Below, one piece after another: positions 1 to 5,873 of a DNA stretch of 14,169 bases. The stretch lies in the NCBI RefSeq assembly GCF_020829685.1, contig NZ_JAIVFR010000052.1:1-14169 (forward strand), in the 5' to 3' direction. Source of the DNA: Nostoc sp. CHAB 5715. Lineage in GTDB: Bacteria; Cyanobacteriota; Cyanobacteriia; Cyanobacteriales; Nostocaceae. Every line of letters starts with the position of its first letter. Position 1 is the first letter of the stretch. The position numbers and the translations under genes were made by a program. Under the pieces are notes generated by a model, which searched no databases, was not told the origin of the DNA, and was given only the letters and a program-made list of their open reading frames with translations.

Positions 1-210
1 ACTAGCGCACTTCCCCATATTAATAGCATCAAACACTTAGGAAAGTTAGTAGGTTTGATGCTTCCGGCAGATGTTTATGCCCGATTCTTGAGACAGGAAG
101 GGAAGACAGTTCTGTTTGTCTGCGCTACTGATGAACATATTACACCTACTGAAATAGCAGCAGAAGAAGCAGGATTAGATGTAGAAACTTTCTGCCAAAA
201 ACTGGGGTAG
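1..210 (+). pseudogene. metG: metG N-terminal fragment (methionyl-tRNA synthetase), interrupted
   Basis: The frame is open from base 1 to a TAG at 208-210 and encodes 69 residues that fit the start of the catalytic domain of methionyl-tRNA synthetase, the cytoplasmic enzyme that charges tRNA-Met. Visible landmarks are the [13 protein letters not shown] stretch, which holds the HIGH-type ATP-binding motif as HLGK, the [11 protein letters not shown] helix and CATDEH. In the last, the family's usual following Gly is Ile. The start codon and first residues lie before the window. Homology stops at about base 203, and the last two codons come from the adjoining GGGGTAG sequence. The KMSKS loop, connective peptide and anticodon-binding domain are absent, so the product cannot work. 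A functional metG must lie elsewhere. The cut at the first G of a Tn3-like end suggests a transposon insertion. Confidence 0.85.
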
Positions 211-241
211 TGTTACGGAAGCTGCGGCCAGGGGCAAACTA
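204..241 (+). repeat. possible Tn3-family terminal inverted repeat (left end)
   Basis: The sequence begins GGGGTAGTGTTACGGAAG and runs on to GGGGCAAACTA. Tn3-family ends are about 38 bp, start GGGG(T), often carry CGGAA in the middle and finish near ..CTAA; all three traits are seen here. It starts exactly where metG homology ends, and a recombinase remnant lies just inside. The presumed target duplication, AAACT at 199-203, has no partner because the other transposon end is not in this window. The family assignment is from motif memory only. Confidence 0.5.
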
Positions 242-254
242 AACAGTTTAGTTT
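236..254. repeat. 19-bp palindrome
   Basis: AAACTAAAC and GTTTAGTTT are perfect 9-bp inverted arms around one A. It overlaps the inner end of the Tn3-like repeat and lies 32 bp from the stop codon of the TnpI-like fragment. It could be a recombinase or transposase binding site, or a weak terminator, but nothing in the sequence decides between these. Confidence 0.6.
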
Positions 255-285
255 AGGAGGAGAGCATTAAAACAATACATAGATA

Positions 286-561
286 TTACACAGGGAACTT
301 TCCGATCACAGAGTCGTATTCTTTTTGGGCTTCTCCTACGGACAATCGTGAGTAGACTTCCAGTGATTGCCGGGACGAATGCCCAGAGTAAGGTTGAATC
401 AGCGCATCATCAATTCCTTGCTTTTTCAGCCACGTTAGCAGGAAATGCCGCAGTCTATGAGGTGAGATAGTTCTGTTTAGTCCGGCAGCCGTTGCATACT
501 TTTCTAGGATTTTTCTCACACCTCGGTCACTATACTTGCGTTTCCATGATGGGCTTTTTTC
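286..561 (-). pseudogene. TnpI-like tyrosine recombinase, C-terminal fragment
   Basis: This is the 3' third of a tyrosine recombinase, an enzyme that cuts and rejoins DNA through a phosphotyrosine. The 77 residues from GTG at 519 contain HRLRH (residues 21-25), GH (46-47) and the nucleophile in LEVY (Tyr56), followed by a normal-looking tail ending KFPV. Frame and similarity extend upstream ([13 protein letters not shown]) to a TAA at 562-564. The first catalytic Arg, the Lys and the whole N-terminal DNA-binding half are missing, so it is non-functional. The sequence type recalls recombinases carried by Tn3-family transposons such as Tn4430, which fits the GGGGT end at 204. There is no credible start codon for an independent short protein. 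Confidence 0.75.
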
Positions 562-574
562 TTAGCTGAAGTTC

Positions 575-682
575 TCACACAGACACCTCCAAAGACTCAT
601 GTTCAATTCGTAAACGTTCTTCAAGGTCTAAGCGGAAAGTACCGTAGGGATTGACATGACTGTAAAATATATGTATCGTGAT
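575..682 (-). pseudogene. possible Tn3 transposase (TnpA) C-terminal remnant
   Basis: On the minus strand about 35 codons are open between TAA (683-685) and TGA (575-577). They contain SHVNPYGTFRLDLEERL, followed by an acidic/basic tail. The pattern H-[IV]-x-x-[YF]-G-x-[FY]-x-[LF]-[DN] is what I recall for the extreme C-terminus of Tn3-family transposases. Its position, immediately upstream of the TnpI-like fragment on the same strand and inside a Tn3-like end, supports this reading. No start codon is present and the catalytic DDE domain is absent. The match is too short for certainty. Confidence 0.3.
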
Positions 683-845
683 TTAGGGCAGGCGATCGCT
701 TAACTCGTGCAATTTGGCAATGTTTGTTTTGTCCATTTAGCTTGTGCCTACTTGTATGGTATTACATAGTGGTAAATACATCAATGAACCGCAAGCTATG
801 GCAACCATTTATGCGCGATCGTAAGCGGACGAGGCTTGTGTAGTG

Positions 846-1361
846 ATGATTAATCTACGCCCCGCCACCCCTGCTGACTTGAACTTGCTGCAACACTGGG
901 ATCAACAACCTCATGTCATTGCCGCAGATCCCAACGATGATTGGTATTGGGAGGTAGAACTGAGTCGCAATCCTGACGGTCGAGAGCAACTAATTGCCCA
1001 GATCAAGGGTCGTCCCATTGGATTTGTCCAAATTATCGATCCAGCGCGTGAGGAAAGCCGTTATTGGGGCGATGTTGCACCGGATCTTCGTGCCATTGAT
1101 ATCTGGATTGGGGAAGAAACAGATTTGGGCAAAGGCTACGGCACAAGAATGATGCAGCTTGCCCTAGCTCGATGTTTTGCCGACCCGCGTGTGACGACTG
1201 TCCTCATCGATCCACTTGCCAGCAATACTCGCGCTCACCGCTTCTATGAACGTCTTGGCTTCCAATTTGTTGAACCACGAAGGTTTGGCGACGATGACTG
1301 TTTTGTTTATTGCCTGAACCGAGCAGATTGGCATCCTGAAAACACGATCGCATCGCGGTAG
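846..1361 (+). CDS. GNAT acetyltransferase, AAC(6')/RimJ-RimL-like
   Basis: The 171-aa protein is a complete single-domain GNAT N-acetyltransferase, which moves an acetyl group from acetyl-CoA to an amine. The start MINLRPATPADLNLL is the usual first strand and helix. The acetyl-CoA loop is seen at LGKGYGTRMM (about residues 99-108), and SNTRAHRFYERLGF (about 127-140) is the closing helix and strand. The spacing W...YWGDVAPDLRAIDIWIG resembles aminoglycoside 6'-acetyltransferases, so an aminoglycoside or similar small amine is a possible substrate; a protein or polyamine substrate cannot be excluded. ATG at 846 is preferred over GTG at 843; GAGG lies about 12 bp upstream. It stands alone between broken mobile genes and may be transposon cargo. 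Confidence 0.82.
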   Translation: MINLRPATPADLNLLQHWDQQPHVIAADPNDDWYWEVELSRNPDGREQLIAQIKGRPIGFVQIIDPAREESRYWGDVAPDLRAIDIWIGEETDLGKGYGTRMMQLALARCFADPRVTTVLIDPLASNTRAHRFYERLGFQFVEPRRFGDDDCFVYCLNRADWHPENTIASR

Positions 1362-1587
1362 CGGCAGCTAGTGAGCGATCGCCGCATAACAACGCCCATG
1401 CACACCGACCGTCGAGAGTCGATCGGTTGTGATGCAGTCAAAATTACCAAAGTCAGTAGACCGAAAAGTTTTGCAATCGCTAAAAAATAGTAGTCTGTGA
1501 TACCGTTTATTTAGGAATGTACAAAAGCTGATTTCGAGAAATGAATTATAAGCTGAACTTATAGAAAGAGTGGCAAAACGACCAAAA
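1362..1587. other. gene-poor gap with one hairpin
   Basis: No convincing gene is seen. At 1406-1429 an imperfect stem (one bulge, loop GAG) could end the GNAT transcript, but it is not followed by a T-run. A 22-codon ATG frame starting at 1432 has no ribosome site and no recognisable features. Confidence 0.4.
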
Positions 1588-1711
1588 TCAGCCAGATGGT
1601 AAACAAACTTCGCAAGCTACCCCATACTCGCGGTCTACGGCTTGACGTAAAAATTCTCTTCCTCTGTTTGAGCGTAAATAGGTGAGAAAGAACTTGTCTA
1701 GAACTTCAGGG
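1588..1711 (-). pseudogene. downstream half of zinc-ribbon gene in the +1 frame
   Basis: In the frame one base further on from the 44-aa zinc-ribbon protein, about 39 residues from EVLDKFF to CLPSG look like real protein: a charged amphipathic helix (YLRSNRGREFLRQAVDREYG) followed by ACEVC, a third Cys pair. The long open frame (start TTG at 1821) has a low-complexity N-terminus that is only the shadow of the zinc ribbon. The simplest reading is one ancestral gene of about 83 codons split by a one-base shift near 1706-1709. A mutation, a base-call error or recoding would all look the same. Confidence 0.45.
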
Positions 1712-1840
1712 TAACTGAAACTTTTTGTAGCACACTGGACAAAGCAAGTCTCTGCCCAAAAGTTTGAGGTCGGAGTACTTGCCGCACTTAAAGCAAGTGC
1801 CTTCAAAGTGGATTGTTCCAACTTTAACTTTTGCTTTCAT
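1706..1840 (-). CDS. small zinc-ribbon protein (44 aa)
   Basis: From ATG at 1838-1840 the 44-aa product reads MKAKVKVGTIHF...TCFKCGKYSD...LLCPVCYKKFQLP. Two CxxC knuckles (about residues 16-19 and 34-37) form a classic treble-clef or zinc-ribbon spacing for one Zn ion, usual in small nucleic-acid or protein-binding proteins. No Shine-Dalgarno is visible. The reading stops at CCC TGA, and one base further the frame continues with plausible protein for another 39 residues (see 1588-1711). It follows the terminator of the 321-aa gene by about 20 bp, so it either has its own promoter or depends on read-through. The function is unknown. Confidence 0.55.
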   Translation of the reverse strand: MKAKVKVGTIHFEGTCFKCGKYSDLKLLGRDLLCPVCYKKFQLP

Positions 1841-1860
1841 TTGGAGGATTTAGGTTTCAA

Positions 1861-1884
1861 AACCCTTCATTTAGATGAAGGGTT
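1861..1884 (-). terminator. Rho-independent terminator after the 321-aa gene
   Basis: AACCCTTCAT and ATGAAGGGTT are perfect 10-bp arms around a 4-base loop, 8 bp beyond the stop codon of the 1892-2857 gene. Read on the minus strand the stem is followed by TTTTG, a short U-tract. Confidence 0.7.
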
Positions 1885-1891
1885 AATAGCA

Positions 1892-2857
1892 TCAGGTCAG
1901 AGGAATTATTTTACACAATTCCTGGAATAGCAGGTTTACTACTTTACTCATCAACTTTCCCTGAATGTGCTTACCACCTAGCAATTTTTCACCTTGTTCA
2001 CCGACGTTAGCTTTGAGTGAATCACGGTAGTTAATCAATTCTCTGGTCACTTCGTTCTCTGGTAGCTTTCCCGTTTCCACGCCGGTTAAGACGTACTGCC
2101 ACAGGCTGATTCTACACAAGGATGAACCACTGGGTTTTTCAACTAAACCGTCCCCTGACTGTTCCAGAACGGTTCCCATGCCCAAACGCATTTTGAAAGT
2201 GTCGCGGCTGCGGTTGCGTTTAATTCGTTTGGCATCCCCAGCTAACCGCCTCACGGTGGTTTCTCCATTTTTGCGCTCGCGCTCCGTTCTCTTCACCTCC
2301 CGCACTTCGTATTCAATGACTGGCCTGCCATTGACACCCAGGAACGACTCGAAGGGATAAATCCTGGTGAGTAAACGCGATCGCACTCGTAACCCAAAAC
2401 CGAACTTATCAAACACGGTCATGTAAGGCTTAAATGCAGAACAGGAAAGCATTTCACTGATTTTTGTCTGATTCCCCTCAATCCATCGTTCATGCTGATG
2501 AGAGTAAAATTCCCAAAATGCTCTAGTACCTGCCTTTGTTCCTTGTGGCGGTGCTGTTTCTAAAAAATCAGCAAGTTCTCTACCACGCTCGAATCCTTCG
2601 ACCCAACATTTTATAGATTCAACCCACTCGCTATTGATGGCAAAGCCACCTTTTACGGTTGCCTCGGTTGCAACTTCAAGCGGATCGGTGTTGCAGTGAA
2701 TTGCGATAATTTGGGATAAGGCTTGGTACTGAAAACTGCTAAGGCGCTCCATATCAACAATCCACAAGGCAACCACATCACCGTTATCTGTGGTCACGCG
2801 CTCCAGGGGGAAGGGGTCACGCATGGGTATCATGCCGAACCAATCCCAATAGATCAT
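1892..2857 (-). CDS. 321-aa protein: small cyanobacterial accessory N-domain plus transposase-like C-terminal half
   Basis: Residues 1-95 (WFGMIPMRDPFPLERVTT...GDVVALW...FLETAPP) remind me of a family of small cyanobacterial phage- or plasmid-associated proteins of unknown role. Residues about 140-321 look different and richer in Arg and Lys: FGFGLRVRSRLLTRIYPFESFL, then RNRSRDTFKMRLGMG, and a helical tail ending LLFQELCKII. That layout (RS..FK..LGMG, ..LWQYV.., ..LF.EL) is similar to the C-terminal part of IS110-like cyanobacterial transposases as I remember them, but no clear catalytic set is visible. The gene may be a fusion of an accessory gene with a truncated transposase, or an intact unknown protein. 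ATG at 2857 is used; AGAAG sits directly before it. A strong terminator follows. Confidence 0.45.
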   Translation of the reverse strand: MIYWDWFGMIPMRDPFPLERVTTDNGDVVALWIVDMERLSSFQYQALSQIIAIHCNTDPLEVATEATVKGGFAINSEWVESIKCWVEGFERGRELADFLETAPPQGTKAGTRAFWEFYSHQHERWIEGNQTKISEMLSCSAFKPYMTVFDKFGFGLRVRSRLLTRIYPFESFLGVNGRPVIEYEVREVKRTERERKNGETTVRRLAGDAKRIKRNRSRDTFKMRLGMGTVLEQSGDGLVEKPSGSSLCRISLWQYVLTGVETGKLPENEVTRELINYRDSLKANVGEQGEKLLGGKHIQGKLMSKVVNLLFQELCKIIPLT

Positions 2858-2875
2858 CTTCTGCTAACAAGACAT

Positions 2876-2920
2876 CAACTAAAAAGCCGCCAACTAAAAA
2901 GCCGCCAACTAAAAAGCGCT
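2876..2920. repeat. three tandem 15-bp units
   Basis: CAACTAAAAAGCCGC is repeated three times head to tail, the last copy ending GCGCT. It lies 18 bp upstream of the 321-aa gene start, where its promoter should be. It may be simple slippage DNA or tandem binding sites. Confidence 0.85.
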
Positions 2921-2944
2921 AAGTAGGCGTTGAAGTAGTCGGTA

Positions 2945-2974
2945 AAAAAGTTGCGGGTATACCCGCAACTTTTT
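2945..2974. repeat. perfect 30-bp palindrome between divergent genes
   Basis: AAAAAGTTGCGGGTA is followed at once by its exact reverse complement, with no spacer. GC-rich arms with A- and T-tracts on the outside make it a possible bidirectional terminator in RNA. However, it sits between two divergent starts (2857 and 2996), where an operator or cruciform is at least as likely. Confidence 0.85.
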
Positions 2975-2995
2975 AAGTATTTTAAGAATAAAGAA

Positions 2996-3316
2996 ATGAG
3001 ATTTGATGCCAGTTTAGCAAGCTTTGTATTAGCTTTTGTGGGTGCATTATCAGGTTGGATTGCCTGGTGGCTAAACAAGAGACAACAGATTGTGCAAAAA
3101 GCCGTAGCCGCAGCCGAAAAAGCGCTAAACGATAAGCGTGACTTTAATCACCTTGTAAATAATCAAATACAAATATCTGACGGCATTGCCAATGGATTTA
3201 AGGATCTAGAAAAGATGCTGGACGACCTCATCAAGGAACTTTTAGAAATTAAAGCTTACTTAATTCGCTACGGGATAGTCCCAGAAGAAGTGCCACGCAG
3301 GAATAAGCAGGATTAG
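2996..3316 (+). CDS. small membrane-anchored coiled-coil protein
   Basis: The product is 106 aa. Residues about 6-26 (SLASFVLAFVGALSGWIAWWL) form one hydrophobic membrane helix. NKRQQ follows, then a long charged helix with heptad-like spacing to about residue 92, and a short basic tail. The protein is thus probably tied to the inner membrane with the coiled coil in the cytoplasm. ATG at 2996 is chosen over a TTG at 2951 that lies inside the 30-bp palindrome; AAAGAA precedes it. No family is recognised. It stands alone and divergent from the 321-aa gene. Confidence 0.65.
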   Translation: MRFDASLASFVLAFVGALSGWIAWWLNKRQQIVQKAVAAAEKALNDKRDFNHLVNNQIQISDGIANGFKDLEKMLDDLIKELLEIKAYLIRYGIVPEEVPRRNKQD

Positions 3317-3414
3317 CTCTCTGGGGATTCCTTACAACTATCAGGTTGGATAGGTCAATTTGTACTTTGGAAAAGTGCTGAGTTAGCAGTTAGAAGTTAA
3401 GAGTTATTAGTTTT

Positions 3415-3455
3415 CCCCTACTTCCCCTACTCCCCACTCCCCACTCCCCACTCCC
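3415..3455. repeat. C-rich heptamer repeat (CTCCCCA)n
   Basis: CCCCTACTTCCCCTAC runs into at least three perfect CTCCCCA heptamers. Such short tandemly repeated heptamers are typical of Nostoc-type intergenic DNA. The complementary strand has many G4 runs and could fold into a quadruplex. Confidence 0.85.
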
Positions 3456-3550
3456 TTTTATTGTGAGTTTATTTGCTGATGGCAATAATAAAGCACTAGT
3501 TGGCAATTAGCATAATTGTTTTTACCTTTCTTATGACGAAAGACAAAAGC

Positions 3551-3602
3551 AAAAAAGGAGAGCCACTTGGGTCGCTCTCCAGATCATTACGGTGCATCTT
3601 TT
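3551..3602 (-). ncRNA. tandem small-RNA unit, downstream copy
   Basis: Read on the minus strand: AGATGCACC..GATCT forms a first small stem, then GGAGAGC-(10 nt)-GCTCTCC forms a perfect 7-bp stem followed by TTTTTT, a standard intrinsic terminator. A -10-like TATAGT (3609-3614) lies 9 bp before the AGATGCACC block. The RNA would be about 50 nt. The same arrangement recurs at 3705-3755 with the same promoter spacing, which argues for a real transcript. The layout recalls NsiR1-type tandem small RNAs of heterocystous cyanobacteria, but identity is not claimed. Confidence 0.55.
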
Positions 3603-3608
3603 AATTAC

Positions 3609-3614
3609 ACTATA
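3609..3614 (-). promoter_or_regulatory. -10 box of downstream small-RNA copy
   Basis: TATAGT on the minus strand is placed 9 bp from the conserved AGATGCACC, the same distance as TATGCT in the other copy. No convincing -35 hexamer is seen; CTTCATA(A/T)A is shared further upstream of both copies. Confidence 0.45.
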
Positions 3615-3704
3615 TCATTTATTTTCTAAGTGTTAATGCTTATTTATGAAGATTATTTCTAAAAGTTTGATGAAAAGTTTACGTAAATACCACAGAACTC
3701 TAAT

Positions 3705-3755
3705 AAAAAAGAGAGCCACTTAGGCAGCTCTCCAGATCATCAGGGTGCATCTACT
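3705..3755 (-). ncRNA. tandem small-RNA unit, upstream copy
   Basis: This is a second copy of the 3551-3602 unit, about 154 bp away, with the same order: AGATGCACC block, first weak stem, then GAGAGC/GCTCTC stem followed by TTTTTT on the minus strand. The loop sequence differs (CACTTAGGCA against CACTTGGGTC on the plus strand) while the stem is kept. Both copies point the same way as gatB and lie downstream of it, so each could also end gatB transcripts. The targets are unknown. Confidence 0.55.
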
Positions 3756-3761
3756 TACCAC

Positions 3762-3767
3762 AGCATA
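3762..3767 (-). promoter_or_regulatory. -10 box of upstream small-RNA copy
   Basis: TATGCT on the minus strand is 9 bp before the AGATGCACC block, matching the spacing of the other copy although the bases between differ. Confidence 0.45.
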
Positions 3768-3840
3768 GCATTTTAGGTATGCGTGCTGTCACCAGTTTTT
3801 ATATGAAGATTTCGTGAAGAATCACCGGGAAAATACTTAC

Positions 3841-3885
3841 TTGGGAATTGGGCATTGGGGATTGGGCATTGGGGATTGGGGATTA
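3841..3885. repeat. G-rich tandem repeat (ATTGGG(G/C))n
   Basis: Six GGG or GGGG runs are separated by 3-4 bases (ATT or CATT) on the plus strand, a telomere-like pattern common between Nostoc genes. It could form a G-quadruplex. Confidence 0.85.
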
Positions 3886-3897
3886 GTTATTTTTTCT

Positions 3898-3961
3898 TGC
3901 TTCTCCTGCTCCCTCTGCTCCCTCTGCTCCCCCTGCTTCCCCTGCCCCCCCTGCTCCCCTG
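3898..3961. repeat. C-rich 9-bp repeat (CTGCTCCCT)n abutting gatB stop
   Basis: About six imperfect 9-bp units run right up to the gatB stop codon. On the gatB mRNA this would be an extremely G-rich 3' tail (G runs of 3 to 7). Confidence 0.85.
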
Positions 3962-5437
3962 CTAGGCGTTCAGTTTTTTCTCCACCAATTCATTAGTCAG
4001 CTTAGGATCAGCACGTTTGCCTGTCTTTTTCAGAACTTGTCCGACAAAGAAGCCTTTGAGGTTGGTGTTGCCGTTGCGATACTTTTCTAGTTCTTTGGGA
4101 TTGGCAGCTATGACTTCATCAACGATGGGTTCTAGTACACTAGGATCGGTGATTAACTCTTGACCGGCAAAGGCTTTTTCAGGAGAAATACCAGTGAGCA
4201 AATCTGGTAACTTTTCTTTAGCTTGAGCATTGCTAATTTTGCCCGTTTCAATACGAGTGATGATATCAGCTAGATTGGTGGGAGTTAGGCCGATTTCAGT
4301 AATACTGAGTTTTTGCTTATTGAGGTGAGCTGCGATATCTGGAGTAATCCAGTTTGCAGCAGCTTTGGGATTTGCTCCAGATGCGATCGCAGTTTCAAAA
4401 TATTCCGCTATTGAACGATCTTCTGTCAGCACTCGCGCATCATAAGCCGAAAGTCCCAACTCACTTTCATAATGATGGCGTTTTTGGGCTGGTAATTCTG
4501 GTAATTCGCTGCGCCATTTCTCTAATTCGGCATCTGTCACCTCAATTGGTGCTAAATCTGGTTCGGGGAAGTAACGGTAATCGCTAGAACCTTCTTTCAC
4601 CCGCATACTACTTGTGCGTTGAGCGCCTTCTTCCCACAGTCGAGTTTCTTGGATAATGCTCGCGCCTGCTTCGATTGCTGCGATTTGGCGTTCAATTTCG
4701 TAGTCAATCGCTCGTTGGATGGCGCTGAACGAGTTCATGTTTTTAATTTCTACTTTTGTGCCAAATTTCTTTCGTCCTACTGGACGCACAGAAATGTTGA
4801 CATCGCAGCGCAGAGATCCTTCTTGCATATTACCGTCACTCACGCCGAGATACCGCACAATCCGGCGCAACTCTTCGGCATATTCAGCTGCTTCCAATCC
4901 AGAACGCAAGTCAGGTTCTGAGACAATTTCTACTAACGGTACACCTGCGCGATTGTAGTCTACTAAAGAATAGGAAGAACCCGAGAGGCGATCGCTACCC
5001 GCGTGTACCAATTTTCCAGCATCTTCCTCCATGTGCAGACGTGTGATACCAATGCGTTTACGAATAGGATTTCCCTCAGCATCTACCAACTCAATTTCTA
5101 ACCAACCATGTTCTGCGATCGGTAGATCATATTGAGAAATTTGGTAATTTTTGGGTAAGTCAGGATAAAAATACTGTTTACGGTCAAATTTGCTATATCT
5201 AGCGATTTGACAATTTAGTGCCAAACCAGCCTTGACGGCGTATTCTAATACTTTTTCATTGAGTACAGGTAAGACCCCAGGTAAACCCATACAAACCGGG
5301 TCAATGTTAGTATTTGGGTCAGCACCGAATGCTGTAGAGCTATTAGAGAAAATCTTGGTATTGGTACTCAGCTGACAATGGGTTTCTAGACCAATAATCG
5401 CTTCATACTCAGTTTTTACGGTTGTAGCAGTGGTCAT
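3962..5437 (-). CDS. gatB: Asp/Glu-tRNA amidotransferase subunit B (GatB)
   Basis: The product is the B subunit of the GatCAB enzyme, which turns Glu-tRNA-Gln (and Asp-tRNA-Asn) into Gln-tRNA-Gln and Asn-tRNA-Asn; GatB binds the misacylated tRNA and phosphorylates the acid. Hallmarks are GLETHCQL near the N-terminus, NTKIFS, VCMGLPGVLPVLN, YFYPDLPKNYQISQYD and RLHMEEDAGKLVH, then NYDR-type VDYNRAGVPLVEI. The last about 150 residues form the YqeY-like helical tRNA-binding tail with GFFVGQVLKKTGK. At 491 aa it has the normal length. ATG at 5437 (MTTATTVKTEYEAIIGLE) is chosen; 29 further codons upstream have no GatB character. It stands alone here; gatA and gatC are not in the window. Confidence 0.97.
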   Translation of the reverse strand: MTTATTVKTEYEAIIGLETHCQLSTNTKIFSNSSTAFGADPNTNIDPVCMGLPGVLPVLNEKVLEYAVKAGLALNCQIARYSKFDRKQYFYPDLPKNYQISQYDLPIAEHGWLEIELVDAEGNPIRKRIGITRLHMEEDAGKLVHAGSDRLSGSSYSLVDYNRAGVPLVEIVSEPDLRSGLEAAEYAEELRRIVRYLGVSDGNMQEGSLRCDVNISVRPVGRKKFGTKVEIKNMNSFSAIQRAIDYEIERQIAAIEAGASIIQETRLWEEGAQRTSSMRVKEGSSDYRYFPEPDLAPIEVTDAELEKWRSELPELPAQKRHHYESELGLSAYDARVLTEDRSIAEYFETAIASGANPKAAANWITPDIAAHLNKQKLSITEIGLTPTNLADIITRIETGKISNAQAKEKLPDLLTGISPEKAFAGQELITDPSVLEPIVDEVIAANPKELEKYRNGNTNLKGFFVGQVLKKTGKRADPKLTNELVEKKLNA

Positions 5438-5566
5438 AATATCAATATTTGGGCATAATCCTTGTAGTGGTACTATTGTAGCGGCGTATTGAGTTGCCCT
5501 GAAGACGGTTATTTGGGTGAGCAATGCTTACCCTTATCAGCTTGAAAAAGGAGATGCAAACACAAG

Positions 5567-5851
5567 ATGAAGAAAATCTTAATTATTGGTTCTGGGGGTG
5601 CTGGTAAATCTACCCTAGCCCGCGAACTGGGAACTGTCTTAGGCTTAGAAGTGATTCACTTGGATGCTTGGTATTGGAATCCTGGGTGGGTTGAGACTCC
5701 AAAAGCTGAATGGCAGAGCATAGTCCAAGACCTAACCCTACGAGAATCTTGGATTATGGATGGTAACTATGGCGGTACTCTCGACGTTCGTTTGTCGGTT
5801 GCAGATACGGTCATTTTTTTGGATTTTCCCCGGATTTTGTACTTGGCTTAA
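5567..5851 (+). pseudogene. P-loop kinase, FlaR/topology-modulation type, 3'-truncated
   Basis: The reading begins MKKILIIGSGGAGKSTLARELG, with Walker A at residues 8-16, then VIHLDAWYWNPGW and SWIMDGNYGGTLDVRL, and ends at FLDFPRILYLA. These are hallmarks of the adenylate-kinase-like family often annotated as DNA topology modulation protein. Members are about 165-180 aa; this one stops at 94, just where the family goes on with a basic lid helix (..WRVIKR..). No remainder is found in the window. AAGGAG lies about 14 bp before the ATG. The loss of family similarity at about 5845 coincides with a change to accessory DNA, so an element probably integrated in this gene. Confidence 0.8.
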
Positions 5852-5854
5852 ATG
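5847..5854. repeat. weak candidate attachment core, left
   Basis: CTTAAATG, which holds the premature TAA of the P-loop gene, is also found at 14006-14013 just behind the integrase. Eight shared bases in A/T-rich DNA can be chance, and joining the two flanks does not restore the broken gene. Confidence 0.15.
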
Positions 5855-5873
5855 GATTTATATCTTTAAATTA

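Noticed and set aside
2875..3078. 67-codon minus-strand frame with SWRLF repeats
   Set aside because: It reads through the 15-bp tandem repeats and the 30-bp palindrome, and overlaps the membrane gene in antisense.
3814..3996. 60-codon plus-strand frame
   Set aside because: It is a translation of the G-rich and C-rich tandem repeats (GIGHWGLGIGDWG.., CSLCSLCSPC..) and runs into gatB.
4354..4958. Plus-strand open frames of 77, 100 and 79 codons
   Set aside because: All are antisense to gatB, whose full-length family match on the minus strand is unambiguous.
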